Assembly: GCA_017419405.1 (NCBI GenBank)
Contig: JAFOLH010000001.1
Location: forward strand, 372,001 to 436,000
From: Renibacterium sp.
GTDB lineage: Bacteria > Actinomycetota > Actinomycetes > Actinomycetales > Micrococcaceae
Length of the DNA: 64,000 nt
Direction of reading: 5' to 3'
The stretch's first letter is position 1, and the number at the start of each line of letters is the position of its first letter. This document shows positions 7,236-17,302 of this stretch, piece by piece. The notes below the pieces were generated by a model. That model did not search any database. It worked only from the letters and a program-made list of their open reading frames with translations, and was not told the origin of the DNA. A program made the position numbers and the translations under genes.

Positions 7236-8832
7236 CAGGGCCAATGGCCGGAAGCACAACGGACAAACACACAACGGCCAGGGCAGCGGCCCGGACCGGC
7301 GCCGTCGGGATCCGGACGGCGAGGGCCGGCGCAACAACCGCGGGCGGGAACGCAACCGCGGCGGCAATGCGCCCCGCGGATTCTCCGAATCGACGCCGGC
7401 ACAACGGGTCCGCGAGGCCGATGCGGCGCGCCTGGTGGCGTTCGAAGTGCTGCGCGCGGTGTCCAAGGACAATGCCTATGCGAATTTGGTGTTGCCGGCC
7501 AAAATCCGCGCCAACCGCTTGGACAAACGCGATGCCGGTTTGGCCACCGAGCTCTGTTACGGCGCCCTGCGGGCGAAAGGCAGCTATGACGCGGTGATCG
7601 CAGCCTGCGTCGACCGGCCGCTGGTCGACGTCGATGAAGCGATCCTGGACGCCTTGCGGCTGGGCGCGCACCAGCTGCTCGCGATGCGGATCCCACCGCA
7701 CGCCGCGGTCAATCAGACCGTCGGCTTGGCGCGGGCCCTGATCGGCGCCGGTCCGGCGTCGTTCATCAACGCGGTGCTCCGGAAGATCGCCGCCAAAGAC
7801 CTCAGCGAATGGCTGGACGAACTGACCGCCGGGCTGTCCGATCCGGTGAAGATCGCGGCCATCCGGCAGGCCCATCCGGAATGGATCGTGCGGGCGCTGC
7901 GGCAGTCCCTGGTAGCGCACGGCCGGCCGGTCGAAGAAATCGATGCGCTGCTCGAAGCGGACAACGCCGCGCCGGTGGTCAATCTGGTGGCGCTGCCGGG
8001 CCTGGGCGATTTGGCAGAAGCCTTCGACGCGGATTTCACTCCGGGGCCGTTGGTCGCCGATTCGGCATTGTCCGCAGGCGGCGACCCGGGGCGGCTCGGC
8101 AGCATCCGGGAAGGCGTCGTCCGGGTGCAAGACGTCGGATCGCAGTTGGTGGCCCGGGCCTTGGCCGCAGCGCCGCTGACCGGAACGGGCGGCGCCCCGG
8201 AGCGCTGGTTGGACCTGTGCGCCGGACCCGGCGGCAAAGCGGCCTTGCTGGCGGCTTTGGCCAAACAACGCGGCGCGACGCTATTGGCCAATGAGCCGGC
8301 CGAACACCGCGCGGAACTCGTGCGCAAAGCCCTGGCCGCGGTGCCCGGTGAACTCTGGCAACTGCGGGTGGCAGATGGCCGGACGATTGCCGAGGACTAC
8401 CCCGAAGCCTTCGACCGGATCCTGGTCGACGCCCCGTGCAGCGGGCTCGGCGCCTTGCGTCGGCGCCCGGAATCGCGGTGGCGGCGGACGCCGGCCGAAG
8501 TGGCCGAATTGAGCCAATTGCAACGCGAATTGCTCGTTGCCGGCTTGGCCGCACTCAAACCGGGGGGAGTGCTCGGCTATGCGACCTGTTCGCCGCACCC
8601 GGCAGAGACCCTGGCCGTGGTCACCGATGTGTTGCGCAAACGCGATGATCTGGAGCTGCTCGATGCCGGCGAAGTGCTCGACGGAGTCGCTTTGAAGCCG
8701 CTGCACGCCGGGCAGCCGGCTGCCGAATTGGGCAATTCCGGCTCGGGTGCCTCGGCCCAGCTGTGGCCGCACCTGCACGCGACCGACGCGATGTTCCTGA
8801 CTTTGATCAGAAAAACCAACAGGGAGAACTGA
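7228..8832 (+). CDS. rsmB: 16S rRNA (cytosine-5) methyltransferase RsmB
   Basis: 534 residues, longer than the E. coli enzyme (about 430) because of a hydrophilic N-terminal extension (about 1-55) rich in Arg, Gly and Asn. A NusB-like RNA-binding domain follows (about 60-200). The SAM-dependent methylase domain has motif [10 protein letters not shown] (329-337), the motif IV cysteine C404 in DAPCSG and the catalytic cysteine C454 in ATCSPHP. It should methylate C967 (E. coli numbering) of 16S rRNA. The GTG start lies inside the end of fmt. rpe starts 2 nt after its stop. Confidence 0.93.
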   Translation: MDDRANGRKHNGQTHNGQGSGPDRRRRDPDGEGRRNNRGRERNRGGNAPRGFSESTPAQRVREADAARLVAFEVLRAVSKDNAYANLVLPAKIRANRLDKRDAGLATELCYGALRAKGSYDAVIAACVDRPLVDVDEAILDALRLGAHQLLAMRIPPHAAVNQTVGLARALIGAGPASFINAVLRKIAAKDLSEWLDELTAGLSDPVKIAAIRQAHPEWIVRALRQSLVAHGRPVEEIDALLEADNAAPVVNLVALPGLGDLAEAFDADFTPGPLVADSALSAGGDPGRLGSIREGVVRVQDVGSQLVARALAAAPLTGTGGAPERWLDLCAGPGGKAALLAALAKQRGATLLANEPAEHRAELVRKALAAVPGELWQLRVADGRTIAEDYPEAFDRILVDAPCSGLGALRRRPESRWRRTPAEVAELSQLQRELLVAGLAALKPGGVLGYATCSPHPAETLAVVTDVLRKRDDLELLDAGEVLDGVALKPLHAGQPAAELGNSGSGASAQLWPHLHATDAMFLTLIRKTNREN

Positions 8833-8834
8833 GC

Positions 8835-9488
8835 ATGAGTTGTGCCATCCATCCGAGCATCCTGTCCGCGGATTTCGTGAACCTGGAATCCGAATTGCTC
8901 CGGATCGGCAATGCCGATGCGGTGCACGTCGACGTCATGGACAACCACTTCGTGCCGAACTTGACGTTGGGCCTGCCGATTGTCCGCCGGATCCAGGAAG
9001 TCAGCCCGATTCCGCTCGACGTGCATCTGATGATCAGCGATGCGGACCGCTGGGCCCCCGAGTATGCGGACACCGGAGCCGCTTCGGTGACTTTCCACGC
9101 CGAAGCTTCGGCGGCTCCGATTCGTTTGGCGCGCGAACTCCGGGCGCGCGGTGCCAAAGCCGGCATGGCGTTGCGCCCGGCCACCCCGTTGGAACCGTAC
9201 CTGGACATGCTCGGCGAGCTGGACTTGCTGTTGCTGATGACCGTGGAGCCGGGATTCGGCGGCCAAGCCTTCCTGGACCTGGTGCTGCCGAAGATCGTCC
9301 GGGCGCGGGCCGCGATCGACGGATCCGGAGCCGCCGTGGCCCTGCAGATCGATGGCGGCGTCTCGCCGGAGACGATCGAACGGGCCGCTGCTGCCGGCGC
9401 CGATGTGTTCGTCGCGGGATCCGCGGTTTACAACACCCCTGACCCGGCTGCGGCGATCGACCTGCTCCGCAGCCTCGGAACCCGCTAG
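8835..9488 (+). CDS. rpe: ribulose-phosphate 3-epimerase
   Basis: A 217-residue TIM-barrel enzyme interconverting ribulose-5-P and xylulose-5-P in the pentose phosphate pathway. Conserved pieces are HPSILSADF at the N-terminus, the metal motif [12 protein letters not shown] (H31, D33), HLMI, EPGFGGQ and the phosphate-binding QIDGGV and VAGSA near the C-terminus. The usual Gly in MDGHFVPN is Asn here. The ATG at 8835 has AGGGAGAA upstream and starts 2 nt after rsmB. Earlier in-frame starts lie inside rsmB and are rejected. Confidence 0.96.
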   Translation: MSCAIHPSILSADFVNLESELLRIGNADAVHVDVMDNHFVPNLTLGLPIVRRIQEVSPIPLDVHLMISDADRWAPEYADTGAASVTFHAEASAAPIRLARELRARGAKAGMALRPATPLEPYLDMLGELDLLLLMTVEPGFGGQAFLDLVLPKIVRARAAIDGSGAAVALQIDGGVSPETIERAAAAGADVFVAGSAVYNTPDPAAAIDLLRSLGTR

Positions 9489-9502
9489 CCGAGGCCCGAT
9501 CC

Positions 9503-10669
9503 GTGAGCGGAGCGGCCCCCGGACGGTTCGTCGTCGAGCTTCCGGACGAAGACGTCGCCAGGATGCTGCAGCTGATCGACCAGGAGCGCCGTCGGGCGCC
9601 CGCGCCGGAGGCCGCTTGGGCGAGCGCGGAGGACTGCCGGGGCTTCGACCGGCTGTGCGATTACTGGTTGAACGGCTTCGACTGGTCCGCGCAACAAGCA
9701 CGGCTGAACGAACAACCCCAGTTCACCCTGGAGGTCGACGGTGTGCTGGTGCATTTCGTCCACCAGCGTGCCGCCGGCGGGCCGGGGATCCCGCTGCTGC
9801 TGGCGCACAGCTGGCCCAGCACGTTCCTCGAATACCTGCCGCTGGTGCCGGTTCTGACCAATCCTTCGGCATACGGCATCCCGGGTCCCGGCTTCGATGT
9901 GGTGATCCCTTCGCTGCCGGGATTCGGATTCTCCGAACGCCCCCGCGGCAAAGCGTGGAGCTACGCCGCCACCGCCGGTTTGTGGCACCGGCTGATGCAG
10001 CAGTTGGGCTATTCCGAGTTTGCCGTTTCGGGAACCGGATTCGGTGCCGGGGTGGCCTCGATGATGGCCTGGCAACATCCGGAACGGATGTCCGCTTTGC
10101 AATTGAACAGTGTGGACGTGCCCCCGCCGGCGAGCCCCGAGCAGGCTTTGTCGACCGCGGAACTCCTGGCTCTGGCGCAAAGCGGCTGCTGGGATGCGGC
10201 GGCGCCGGCCCAGCCGTGCGGGCTGGTGCCGAAGTCGAACATGCTTTCCTTCGCCCTCGCGGATTCGCCCTATTCGGTTGCCGCCTGGATCGTCCAGCGC
10301 TGGCGGTCCTGGGCCGGCCCGGCGGCCGATCTCTCCGAAGCCTCGGACCACGACTCGCTGTTGACCATGCTCAGCCTGTACTGGCTCACCGGGACCACCG
10401 GAGCGTCGATCCTCGACTTCTACGACAACCGGGCCGAGCCGCCGCGTCTGGAGCCCGGCCAGAAGATCACCGTGCCGACGGCGATCGGCGTGTTTCCGGA
10501 TTCGGCCGGAAACCGCGGCCTGGACGGAGCGGAATTCGAGTGGCAGAAGCGGCTCTACCGGCTCGAACGAATCACCGAGTTCCCGCGGATCGGCAGTTTC
10601 GGAGTGATCCACGATCCGCAACTGCTGGCCCGGGAGCTGTTCCAGTTCGTCCAAGATTGCGCCCGATGA
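9503..10669 (+). CDS. epoxide-hydrolase-like alpha/beta protein without the catalytic Asp and His
   Basis: 388 residues in the layout of microsomal-type epoxide hydrolases. The EHN N-terminal domain covers about 10-115, ending in the oxyanion-hole motif HSWPST (102-107, normally HGWPGS). The alpha/beta core contains the loop PGFGFSERP (139-147). The nucleophile elbow, usually GGDWG, reads G177-T-G-F-G181, so the nucleophilic Asp is Gly179. Near the C-terminus the usual GGHF reads GSF (364-366), so the catalytic His is Ser365. The fold looks intact and the frame is uninterrupted, which argues for a non-hydrolytic or altered role rather than decay. The GTG start follows rpe by 14 nt. The FMN riboswitch begins about 80 nt after its end. 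Confidence 0.8.
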   Translation: MSGAAPGRFVVELPDEDVARMLQLIDQERRRAPAPEAAWASAEDCRGFDRLCDYWLNGFDWSAQQARLNEQPQFTLEVDGVLVHFVHQRAAGGPGIPLLLAHSWPSTFLEYLPLVPVLTNPSAYGIPGPGFDVVIPSLPGFGFSERPRGKAWSYAATAGLWHRLMQQLGYSEFAVSGTGFGAGVASMMAWQHPERMSALQLNSVDVPPPASPEQALSTAELLALAQSGCWDAAAPAQPCGLVPKSNMLSFALADSPYSVAAWIVQRWRSWAGPAADLSEASDHDSLLTMLSLYWLTGTTGASILDFYDNRAEPPRLEPGQKITVPTAIGVFPDSAGNRGLDGAEFEWQKRLYRLERITEFPRIGSFGVIHDPQLLARELFQFVQDCAR

Positions 10670-10732
10670 CGGCGAACCGGCAGCTGCCGGGCCTGCCAGG
10701 AATAAGCGTGCCGGCAATGCGGTTCGACATGT

Positions 10733-10738
10733 CATAAT
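10733..10738 (+). promoter_or_regulatory. -10 box of the riboflavin operon
   Basis: CATAAT lies 10 nt upstream of the FMN aptamer. This is the right distance for transcription to start at or just before its P1 stem. A clear -35 is not visible. Confidence 0.55.
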
Positions 10739-10748
10739 CGTTAGATCA

Positions 10749-10890
10749 ACGTGCTCCGGGGTCGGTGTAAGTCCGAACCGGCGGTAATAGTCCGCGACCC
10801 GTGCGCGGCGGCTGGGAACGGTCGTCGCAATCGGTTGAACCGGTGAAATTCCGGTACCGACAGTTAAAGTCTGGATGGGAGAAGCACGTG
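10749..10890 (+). promoter_or_regulatory. FMN riboswitch (RFN element)
   Basis: P1 is ACGTGC (10749-10754) paired with GCACGT (10884-10889). Conserved RFN blocks are CTCCGGGGTCGGTG, AACCGGCGGTAATAGTCCGC, GAACCGGTGAAATTCCGG and TCTGGATGGGAGAAG. It binds FMN and normally lowers expression of the genes after it. About 75 nt separate it from the first start codon (10965). No strong U-tract terminator is visible, so control is probably at translation initiation. Confidence 0.96.
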
Positions 10891-10964
10891 TGATGCAGTG
10901 CGCTGTGATGAGCGCGCCGCATTGACGTTCCCCGGAGCCATCGCAGTGGATGGAAAGGGAGAAC

Positions 10965-11696
10965 ATGATCGACTTTCTGCGATGGCTCTTTGACGCCAAA
11001 CTCGAATTCGCCGGTGGCGGGTTCTTGCTCTGGCGCGAAGTGCTAGGCAATCTTTTCGGGCTGCTCAGCGCCCTCGGCGGAATGCGCCGCAAAGTCTGGG
11101 CCTGGCCGGTCGGCATCGTCGGCAATGTGCTGCTCTTCACGGTATTCCTGGGCACGGTTTTCGGCGCCCCGAATCCGGTGAACCTCCTGGGCCAAGCCGG
11201 TAGGCAAGTGATGTTCATCGTGGTCTCGGTATATGGCTGGTACCGCTGGCGACAAGCCCGCAACGGGAATCCGGGGCAAGCCGCGGGGGAGTCCAACGCG
11301 GTGGAACCGCAGTGGGCTTCCTGGCCGGCCCGGATCTTCCTGGTGGCCGCGCTGATCGCGGGTACTGCGATTCTGACCCCGGTGTTCCGGGCGCTCGGTT
11401 CCTATGAGCCGGTGTGGGCCGATGCCTGGATCTTCATGGGCTCCCTGTTGGCCACTTATGGCATGGCCCGGGGCTGGGTCGAGTTCTGGCTGATCTGGGT
11501 CGCCGTCGACGTGGTGGGCGTACCGCTGCTGTTCAGTGCCGGCTACTATGCCAGCGGATTCATGTACATTTTCTACGGCGCATTCACCCTGGTCGGCTTC
11601 TTCGTCTGGTGGCGGGTCAAACGGCGCAGCGACCAGGCGGTCTCGGTGGAGACCGGGTTCCCGGATCCGACGGTCAATGTCGGGGAGCGCAAATGA
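10965..11696 (+). CDS. ribM: PnuC-family transporter, probably riboflavin uptake (RibM/PnuX)
   Basis: A 243-residue integral membrane protein of the PnuC family. About seven hydrophobic helices are visible. Conserved aromatic-rich pieces are RKVWAWPVGIVGNVLLF near residue 45-62, VYGWYRW near 90 and VEFWLIWVAVDVVGVPLLF near 170-190. PnuC members carry nicotinamide riboside, but those placed under FMN riboswitches in actinobacteria (RibM/PnuX) take up riboflavin, and here it is the first gene after the RFN element. The ATG at 10965 has AAAGGGAG just upstream; the ATG at 10950 lacks a site. Its stop overlaps ribD by 4 nt. Confidence 0.88.
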   Translation: MIDFLRWLFDAKLEFAGGGFLLWREVLGNLFGLLSALGGMRRKVWAWPVGIVGNVLLFTVFLGTVFGAPNPVNLLGQAGRQVMFIVVSVYGWYRWRQARNGNPGQAAGESNAVEPQWASWPARIFLVAALIAGTAILTPVFRALGSYEPVWADAWIFMGSLLATYGMARGWVEFWLIWVAVDVVGVPLLFSAGYYASGFMYIFYGAFTLVGFFVWWRVKRRSDQAVSVETGFPDPTVNVGERK

Positions 11697-12730
11697 ACTA
11701 CGAAGCAGCCATGAGCTTGGCGCTGGAACAAGCAGTCAAAGGCGTCCGGGGTGCGAATCCGCTGGTCGGTGCAGTGCTGCTGGATTCGGACGGCGGACTG
11801 CTCGGCGTCGGGCACCATGAAGGCGCTGGGACGCCGCACGCGGAGGCCGCCGCCTTGGCCGGGTTGCCACCGGAGCGGATCCGCGGGGGAACCATGGTGG
11901 TCAGTTTGGAACCGTGCGGGCACGTCGGCCGGATGCCGGCCTGCAGCCAGAGCTTGATCGATGCCGGGATCGCCACTGTGGTCTACGCGGTGGCAGATCC
12001 GGATCCGTTGGCACGCGGGGGAGCGGCGCAACTCCGGGCGGCCGGCGTCACCGTGGTCGAGGGGGTTTCGGCCGGGCCGGCCGCAGAACTGAACCGCCGA
12101 TGGTTCGCCGCCGTCCAAGCGCAGCGCCCCTACACCAGTGTGCACATCGCGCAGACTCTGGACGGCCGGATCGCCGCGGCCGACGGAAGCAGCCAATGGA
12201 TCTCCAGCCCGGAGTCGCTCGTCGCCAATCACGCCCTGCGGGCCCGGGTCGACGCGATGCTGGTGGGCACCGGCACGGTGATCGCGGACGATCCCCGGCT
12301 GACCGCCCGGCGTCCGGACGGCACGCTCGCCGCGAAGCAGCCCCGGCGGGTGGTGCTGGGCCTCCGCGAGGTCCCGGAGCAAGCGGCATTGCGCGGCGAC
12401 GGCAATTGGATCCAGATCCGCAGCCACGATCCGGAAGCGGCCGGGCGGATCTTGAAAGCCGAAGGCGTCGACCATTTGATGGTCGAAGGCGGGGCGAAGG
12501 TCACCGCGGCGTTCCTGCGCGCCGACCTGGTGGACGAATTGATCGTGTCGATCGCACCGACCGTGCTGGGTGCCGGGACTTCTTCGATCGGCGACCTCGG
12601 CATCGAAACGCTCGGTGCCGCGCGGCACTTCGCCTGGGATCCGGCGGCAGCGGTGCGCCGCGACGGCGACGATCTCACCTTGAGCCTGATCCCGCAGCCG
12701 GTAGCTACGACCTTCATGAAGGAGAACTGA
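11693..12730 (+). CDS. ribD: bifunctional riboflavin deaminase/reductase RibD
   Basis: 345 residues. The N-terminal deaminase domain (about 1-145) has the zinc motif H49-A-E51 and PCGHVGRMPAC with C75 and C84; the family usually reads GRTPPC. The C-terminal reductase domain (about 150-345) holds VHIAQTLDGRIAAADGSSQWIS and the NADPH-binding DHLMVEGGAKV. It converts the GTP cyclohydrolase II product to 5-amino-6-ribitylamino-uracil phosphate. ATGA overlap with the transporter upstream; ribE starts 1 nt after its stop. Confidence 0.96.
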   Translation: MNYEAAMSLALEQAVKGVRGANPLVGAVLLDSDGGLLGVGHHEGAGTPHAEAAALAGLPPERIRGGTMVVSLEPCGHVGRMPACSQSLIDAGIATVVYAVADPDPLARGGAAQLRAAGVTVVEGVSAGPAAELNRRWFAAVQAQRPYTSVHIAQTLDGRIAAADGSSQWISSPESLVANHALRARVDAMLVGTGTVIADDPRLTARRPDGTLAAKQPRRVVLGLREVPEQAALRGDGNWIQIRSHDPEAAGRILKAEGVDHLMVEGGAKVTAAFLRADLVDELIVSIAPTVLGAGTSSIGDLGIETLGAARHFAWDPAAAVRRDGDDLTLSLIPQPVATTFMKEN

Positions 12731-12731
12731 G

Positions 12732-13355
12732 ATGTTCACAGGAATCATTGCCGGGCGGGGCTCGGTGAAAAGCATTGACCAGGATCCCGACGGCAGTGCC
12801 AGGTTGCAGCTGGACGCCGGCGGGCTGGCCGAATCACTCGCTTCGGGCGGCTCGATCGCGGTGGACGGAGTCTGTCTCACCGCAGTCGCCGTCGACGCCG
12901 GAACGCTGCGGATCGATGTGATGGGCGAGACGCTCTCGCGCAGCACACTGGGCGAACGGCAGGCCGGCGATCTGGTCAATCTCGAACGTTGCGTCGCGGC
13001 GGGGGAACGCTTTGACGGGCACGTGGTGCAAGGCCATGTGGACGGCGTCGGGACCTTGTTGCGCCGCGAGGACTTGGCTGCTTGGCAGCGGCTCCGGTTC
13101 TCCCTGCCGCAGCAGCTGGCGCGCTATCTGGCGGAAAAGGGTTCGATTGCGATCGACGGGGTTTCACTCACGGTCACCGCGGTGAGCCCGGTGGCGGAGG
13201 CGGAGCCCTGGTTCGAGGTGGGTCTGATCCCGATCACGCTGGAACAGACCGGACTGGGCACGAAAGCGCTCGGCGCGGGGGTGAACCTGGAGGTCGATGT
13301 GCTGGCGAAATACACCGAACGGCTGCTGGGCTTCCGGACGGAGGCGGCGGGATGA
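12732..13355 (+). CDS. ribE: riboflavin synthase, alpha subunit
   Basis: 207 residues made of two lumazine-binding halves. Each half has a matching signature: GSIAVDGVCLTAV in the first and GSIAIDGVSLTVT in the second. The N-terminus MFTGIIAGRG is diagnostic. It dismutates two dimethyl-ribityl-lumazines to riboflavin plus the pyrimidine substrate. AAGGAGAA lies before the ATG inside the ribD end. Its stop overlaps the ribB start (ATGA). Confidence 0.97.
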   Translation: MFTGIIAGRGSVKSIDQDPDGSARLQLDAGGLAESLASGGSIAVDGVCLTAVAVDAGTLRIDVMGETLSRSTLGERQAGDLVNLERCVAAGERFDGHVVQGHVDGVGTLLRREDLAAWQRLRFSLPQQLARYLAEKGSIAIDGVSLTVTAVSPVAEAEPWFEVGLIPITLEQTGLGTKALGAGVNLEVDVLAKYTERLLGFRTEAAG

Positions 13356-14004
13356 GCATCTTGGATCCGATCGAGCACGCGGTCGCAGCCATCGCTGCGG
13401 GCCGGGCGGTCGTCGTCGTCGATGACGAAGACCGGGAGAACGAAGGGGACATCGTGTTCGCCGCGGAACACAGCAGCCCGGAGCTGATGGGCTGGACGAT
13501 CCGGCATTCCTCGGGGGTGATTTGCATCCCGATGTCCGCGGAGCGGGCCGAGCAGCTCGGCTTGCCGCCGATGGTGGAATTGAACCAGGACGCCAAGGGC
13601 ACGGCGTACACGGTCAGTTGCGATGCCGCCGGGGTGCTCAGCACCGGAATCAGCGCTACCGATCGCTCAATCACCGCGAAGACCTTGGCCGATCCGGGCG
13701 GAACGGCCGGAAAACTGACCAGGCCGGGGCATATTTTCCCGCTCCGGGCAGTTGCAGGAGGTGTCAGGCAGCGTCCTGGGCACACCGAAGCCGCGGTCGA
13801 GTTGGCGGCGCTGGCCGGCTGCACGCCGGTCGGTGTGATCAGCGAAGTGGTCCGGGACGACGGTGAGATGATGCGGCGTGACGAATTGCGTCGATTCGCC
13901 GATGCGTACGGGTGCCCGATGGTGTCGATCGCCGATTTGGCGGATTATCTTGACTTGAAAGACCAAGAATCCGTCGGACATTTGGATACAGCGGAGGTAG
14001 CAAG

Positions 14005-14008
<4 letters not shown>
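13352..14008 (+). CDS. ribB: 3,4-dihydroxy-2-butanone 4-phosphate synthase (stand-alone RibB)
   Basis: 218 residues. Contains the metal/substrate motif DDEDRENEGD (24-33), the loop RPGHIFPLRA and the HTEAAVELA motif. It makes the four-carbon unit of riboflavin from ribulose-5-phosphate. Many actinobacteria fuse this domain to GTP cyclohydrolase II as RibBA. Here it ends with its own stop after a polar tail (DLKDQESVGHLDTAEVAR), and ribA begins in another frame through a 4-nt overlap. Confidence 0.95.
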
Positions 14009-15196
<1,188 letters not shown>

Positions 15197-15220
15197 GAGG
15201 TCCGAGGGGCGGAAACGGGT

Positions 15221-15226
15221 TAGGCT
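15221..15226 (+). promoter_or_regulatory. -10 box TAGGCT of leaderless hisE
   Basis: TAGGCT ends 7 nt before the GTG of hisE, which has no Shine-Dalgarno. Confidence 0.65.
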
Positions 15227-15233
15227 TGAGCAC

Positions 15234-15497
15234 GTGAAATCATTCGAAGACCTCTTCGCCGAACTGGGCGAAAAGGCAGTGCAGCGCCCGGAAGGGTCCA
15301 AAACGGTCACCGAACTGGACTCCGGCGTGCACGGGATCGGCAAGAAAATCGTCGAAGAGGCCGCTGAAGTCTGGATGGCCGCCGAGTACCAGAGCGACCG
15401 CGAGACCGCGGAGGAGATCTCGCAGCTGCTCTACCACGTACAGGTTCTGATGATCGCCAAAGGCCTGTCCCTGCAGGATGTCTACGAGCATCTATAG
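15234..15497 (+). CDS. hisE: phosphoribosyl-ATP pyrophosphatase
   Basis: An 87-residue helical MazG-like enzyme for the second step of histidine synthesis. It shows [30 protein letters not shown], whose glutamates (EEAAE) bind Mg. It starts with GTG and no ribosome site, but TAGGCT sits 7 nt ahead, so the mRNA is probably leaderless. hisG follows after 78 nt. HisI is not here but heads the trp run at 19263. Confidence 0.95.
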   Translation: MKSFEDLFAELGEKAVQRPEGSKTVTELDSGVHGIGKKIVEEAAEVWMAAEYQSDRETAEEISQLLYHVQVLMIAKGLSLQDVYEHL

Positions 15498-15575
15498 CCG
15501 CCGGCCTTTCGGCTGGTGGCAAGATTTGTGCGTGACCGCTCTGCCCTGATTCCACCACTTGCGAAAGAAACCACC

Positions 15576-16418
15576 ATGCTCCGTGTAGCTGTCCCGAATA
15601 AGGGATCCCTGTCCGAATCCGCAGCCGCGATGCTCTCCGAGGCCGGTTACCGGCAACGCCGCGACAACCGGGAACTCGTTCTGGTCGATGCCGAGAACGA
15701 GATCGAATTCTTCTACCTCCGCCCGCGCGACATCGCGGTCTATGTCGGGTCCGGAACCCTCGACGTCGGAATCACCGGCCGGGACCTGCTGCTGGACGCC
15801 GCGGTCGACGCCGATGAGCTGCTGACCCTGGGGTTTGCCGGATCGACCTTCCACTTCGCCGGGCCGGTGGGCGACTTCACTGAGATCTCCCAATTGGCCG
15901 GGAAACGGCTCGCCACCAGCTACGACGGACTGCTCCGGAACTACTTGGCGGAGCGCGGGATCGAAGCGAAAGTGGTCCGGCTGGACGGCGCGGTGGAATC
16001 GTCGGTCCGTTTGGGCGTCGCCGATGCGATCGCCGACGTCGTGGAGACCGGCAGCACCATGCGGGCCGCCGGGATGGAGATCTTCGGCGAACCGATCCTG
16101 CGATCGGAGGCGGTGCTGATCGGTCGTTCCGGCGAAGCGCCGGCCGGGCTGGATGTGCTTTTGCGGCGTTTGCAGGGGGTTCTGGTCGCCAGGCAGTACG
16201 TGATGATGGATTACGACATCCGCAAGGACCTGGTGGAACAGGCCAGCGCGCTCACGCCAGGCCTGGAATCCCCGACGGTTTCGCCGTTGCGGGACTCGGA
16301 ATGGGTCGCGGTCCGATCGATGGTGCCCAAGAAAGACACCAACCGGGTGATGGACGAGCTCTACGGCATCGGTGCCCGGGCGATCGTGGTGTTCTCGATC
16401 CACGCGGCCCGGATCTGA
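15576..16418 (+). CDS. hisG: ATP phosphoribosyltransferase (long form)
   Basis: 280 residues. First enzyme of histidine synthesis, joining ATP and PRPP. It starts [19 protein letters not shown] and has the PRPP-binding region [17 protein letters not shown]. The C-terminal 75 residues are the ACT-like regulatory domain of the long form, so feedback control by histidine is expected and no HisZ is needed. The ATG at 15576 has only a weak GAAAGAAA ahead. Upstream in-frame starts add an unrelated segment and are rejected. Confidence 0.96.
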   Translation: MLRVAVPNKGSLSESAAAMLSEAGYRQRRDNRELVLVDAENEIEFFYLRPRDIAVYVGSGTLDVGITGRDLLLDAAVDADELLTLGFAGSTFHFAGPVGDFTEISQLAGKRLATSYDGLLRNYLAERGIEAKVVRLDGAVESSVRLGVADAIADVVETGSTMRAAGMEIFGEPILRSEAVLIGRSGEAPAGLDVLLRRLQGVLVARQYVMMDYDIRKDLVEQASALTPGLESPTVSPLRDSEWVAVRSMVPKKDTNRVMDELYGIGARAIVVFSIHAARI

Positions 16419-16419
16419 G

Positions 16420-17190
16420 ATGAGCGTCGCGATCAGAGTCATCCCGTGTCTGGACGTCGACGCCGGGCGGGTGGTGAAGGGCGTGAACTTCGCCGAGCTG
16501 CGCGATGCCGGCGATCCGGTCGAGTTGGCCCGGCGGTACGACGGTGCCGGCGCCGATGAACTGACTTTCCTGGATGTCACGGCCTCTTCCGGCAACCGGG
16601 AAACTACTTTCGACATGGTGGCCCGCGCTGCCGAGGAATTGTTCATCCCGCTGACCGTCGGCGGTGGCGTGCGCGGAGTGCCCGACGTCGACCGTCTGCT
16701 GCGCGCCGGCGCCGACAAGGCGTCGATCAACTCCGCCGCAGTGCTCAAGCCCGAGGTGATCGACGAGATCACCCGGCATTTCGGCTCGCAGGTCCTGGTG
16801 CTTTCGCTCGACGCGCGCCGGGTGCCGGACGGATCGACGCCGTCGGGCTTCGAAGTCACCACGCATGGCGGGCGGCGCGGTACCGGGATGGACGCCATCG
16901 CCTGGGCCAAAGAAGCCGCTGGCCGCGGGGTCGGTGAAATCCTGCTGAACTCGATCGACGCGGACGGCACAAAAGCCGGCTTCGACGTGCCCATGATCCA
17001 GGCGGTCCGGGCCGCGGTTTCCGTCCCGTTGATCGCTTCGGGCGGGGCCGGCAAGCCCGAAGACTTCCCGGCCGCAGTGCTCGCCGGGGCCGATGCGGTG
17101 CTGGCCGCGAGCATCTTCCACTTCGGCCCGGTCGATGCGATCGCCCAGGTCAAGGCCGCAATCCGGGCTGCCGGGTTCCCGGTCCGCTGA
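16420..17190 (+). CDS. hisF: imidazole glycerol phosphate synthase, cyclase subunit
   Basis: A 256-residue TIM barrel. Conserved are [18 protein letters not shown] with the catalytic Asp, [12 protein letters not shown], the phosphate-binding GGGVR and the C-terminal IASGGAGK. It works with HisH (not in the window) to make IGP and AICAR. It starts 1 nt after the hisG stop and is the last gene before a palindromic hairpin at 17210-17239. Confidence 0.96.
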   Translation: MSVAIRVIPCLDVDAGRVVKGVNFAELRDAGDPVELARRYDGAGADELTFLDVTASSGNRETTFDMVARAAEELFIPLTVGGGVRGVPDVDRLLRAGADKASINSAAVLKPEVIDEITRHFGSQVLVLSLDARRVPDGSTPSGFEVTTHGGRRGTGMDAIAWAKEAAGRGVGEILLNSIDADGTKAGFDVPMIQAVRAAVSVPLIASGGAGKPEDFPAAVLAGADAVLAASIFHFGPVDAIAQVKAAIRAAGFPVR

Positions 17191-17209
17191 CCCGCCCGCC
17201 AACTTCCCC

Positions 17210-17239
17210 CGCGCGAACGCACACGTGCGCGTTCGCGCG
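17210..17239. repeat. palindromic hairpin after hisF
   Basis: CGCGCGAACGC (17210-17220) pairs perfectly with GCGTTCGCGCG (17229-17239) over an 8-nt loop ACACGTGC, itself nearly symmetric. It sits between convergent hisF and the phosphoesterase gene. Either a bidirectional terminator without a U-tract or a REP-like element. Confidence 0.75.
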
Positions 17240-17302
17240 TCGGGGCGTCCGGCGTTGGGGGAGCGTGGGGTGTGGATCGCGGAGTGTGGCGCGGCTGAGT
17301 GG

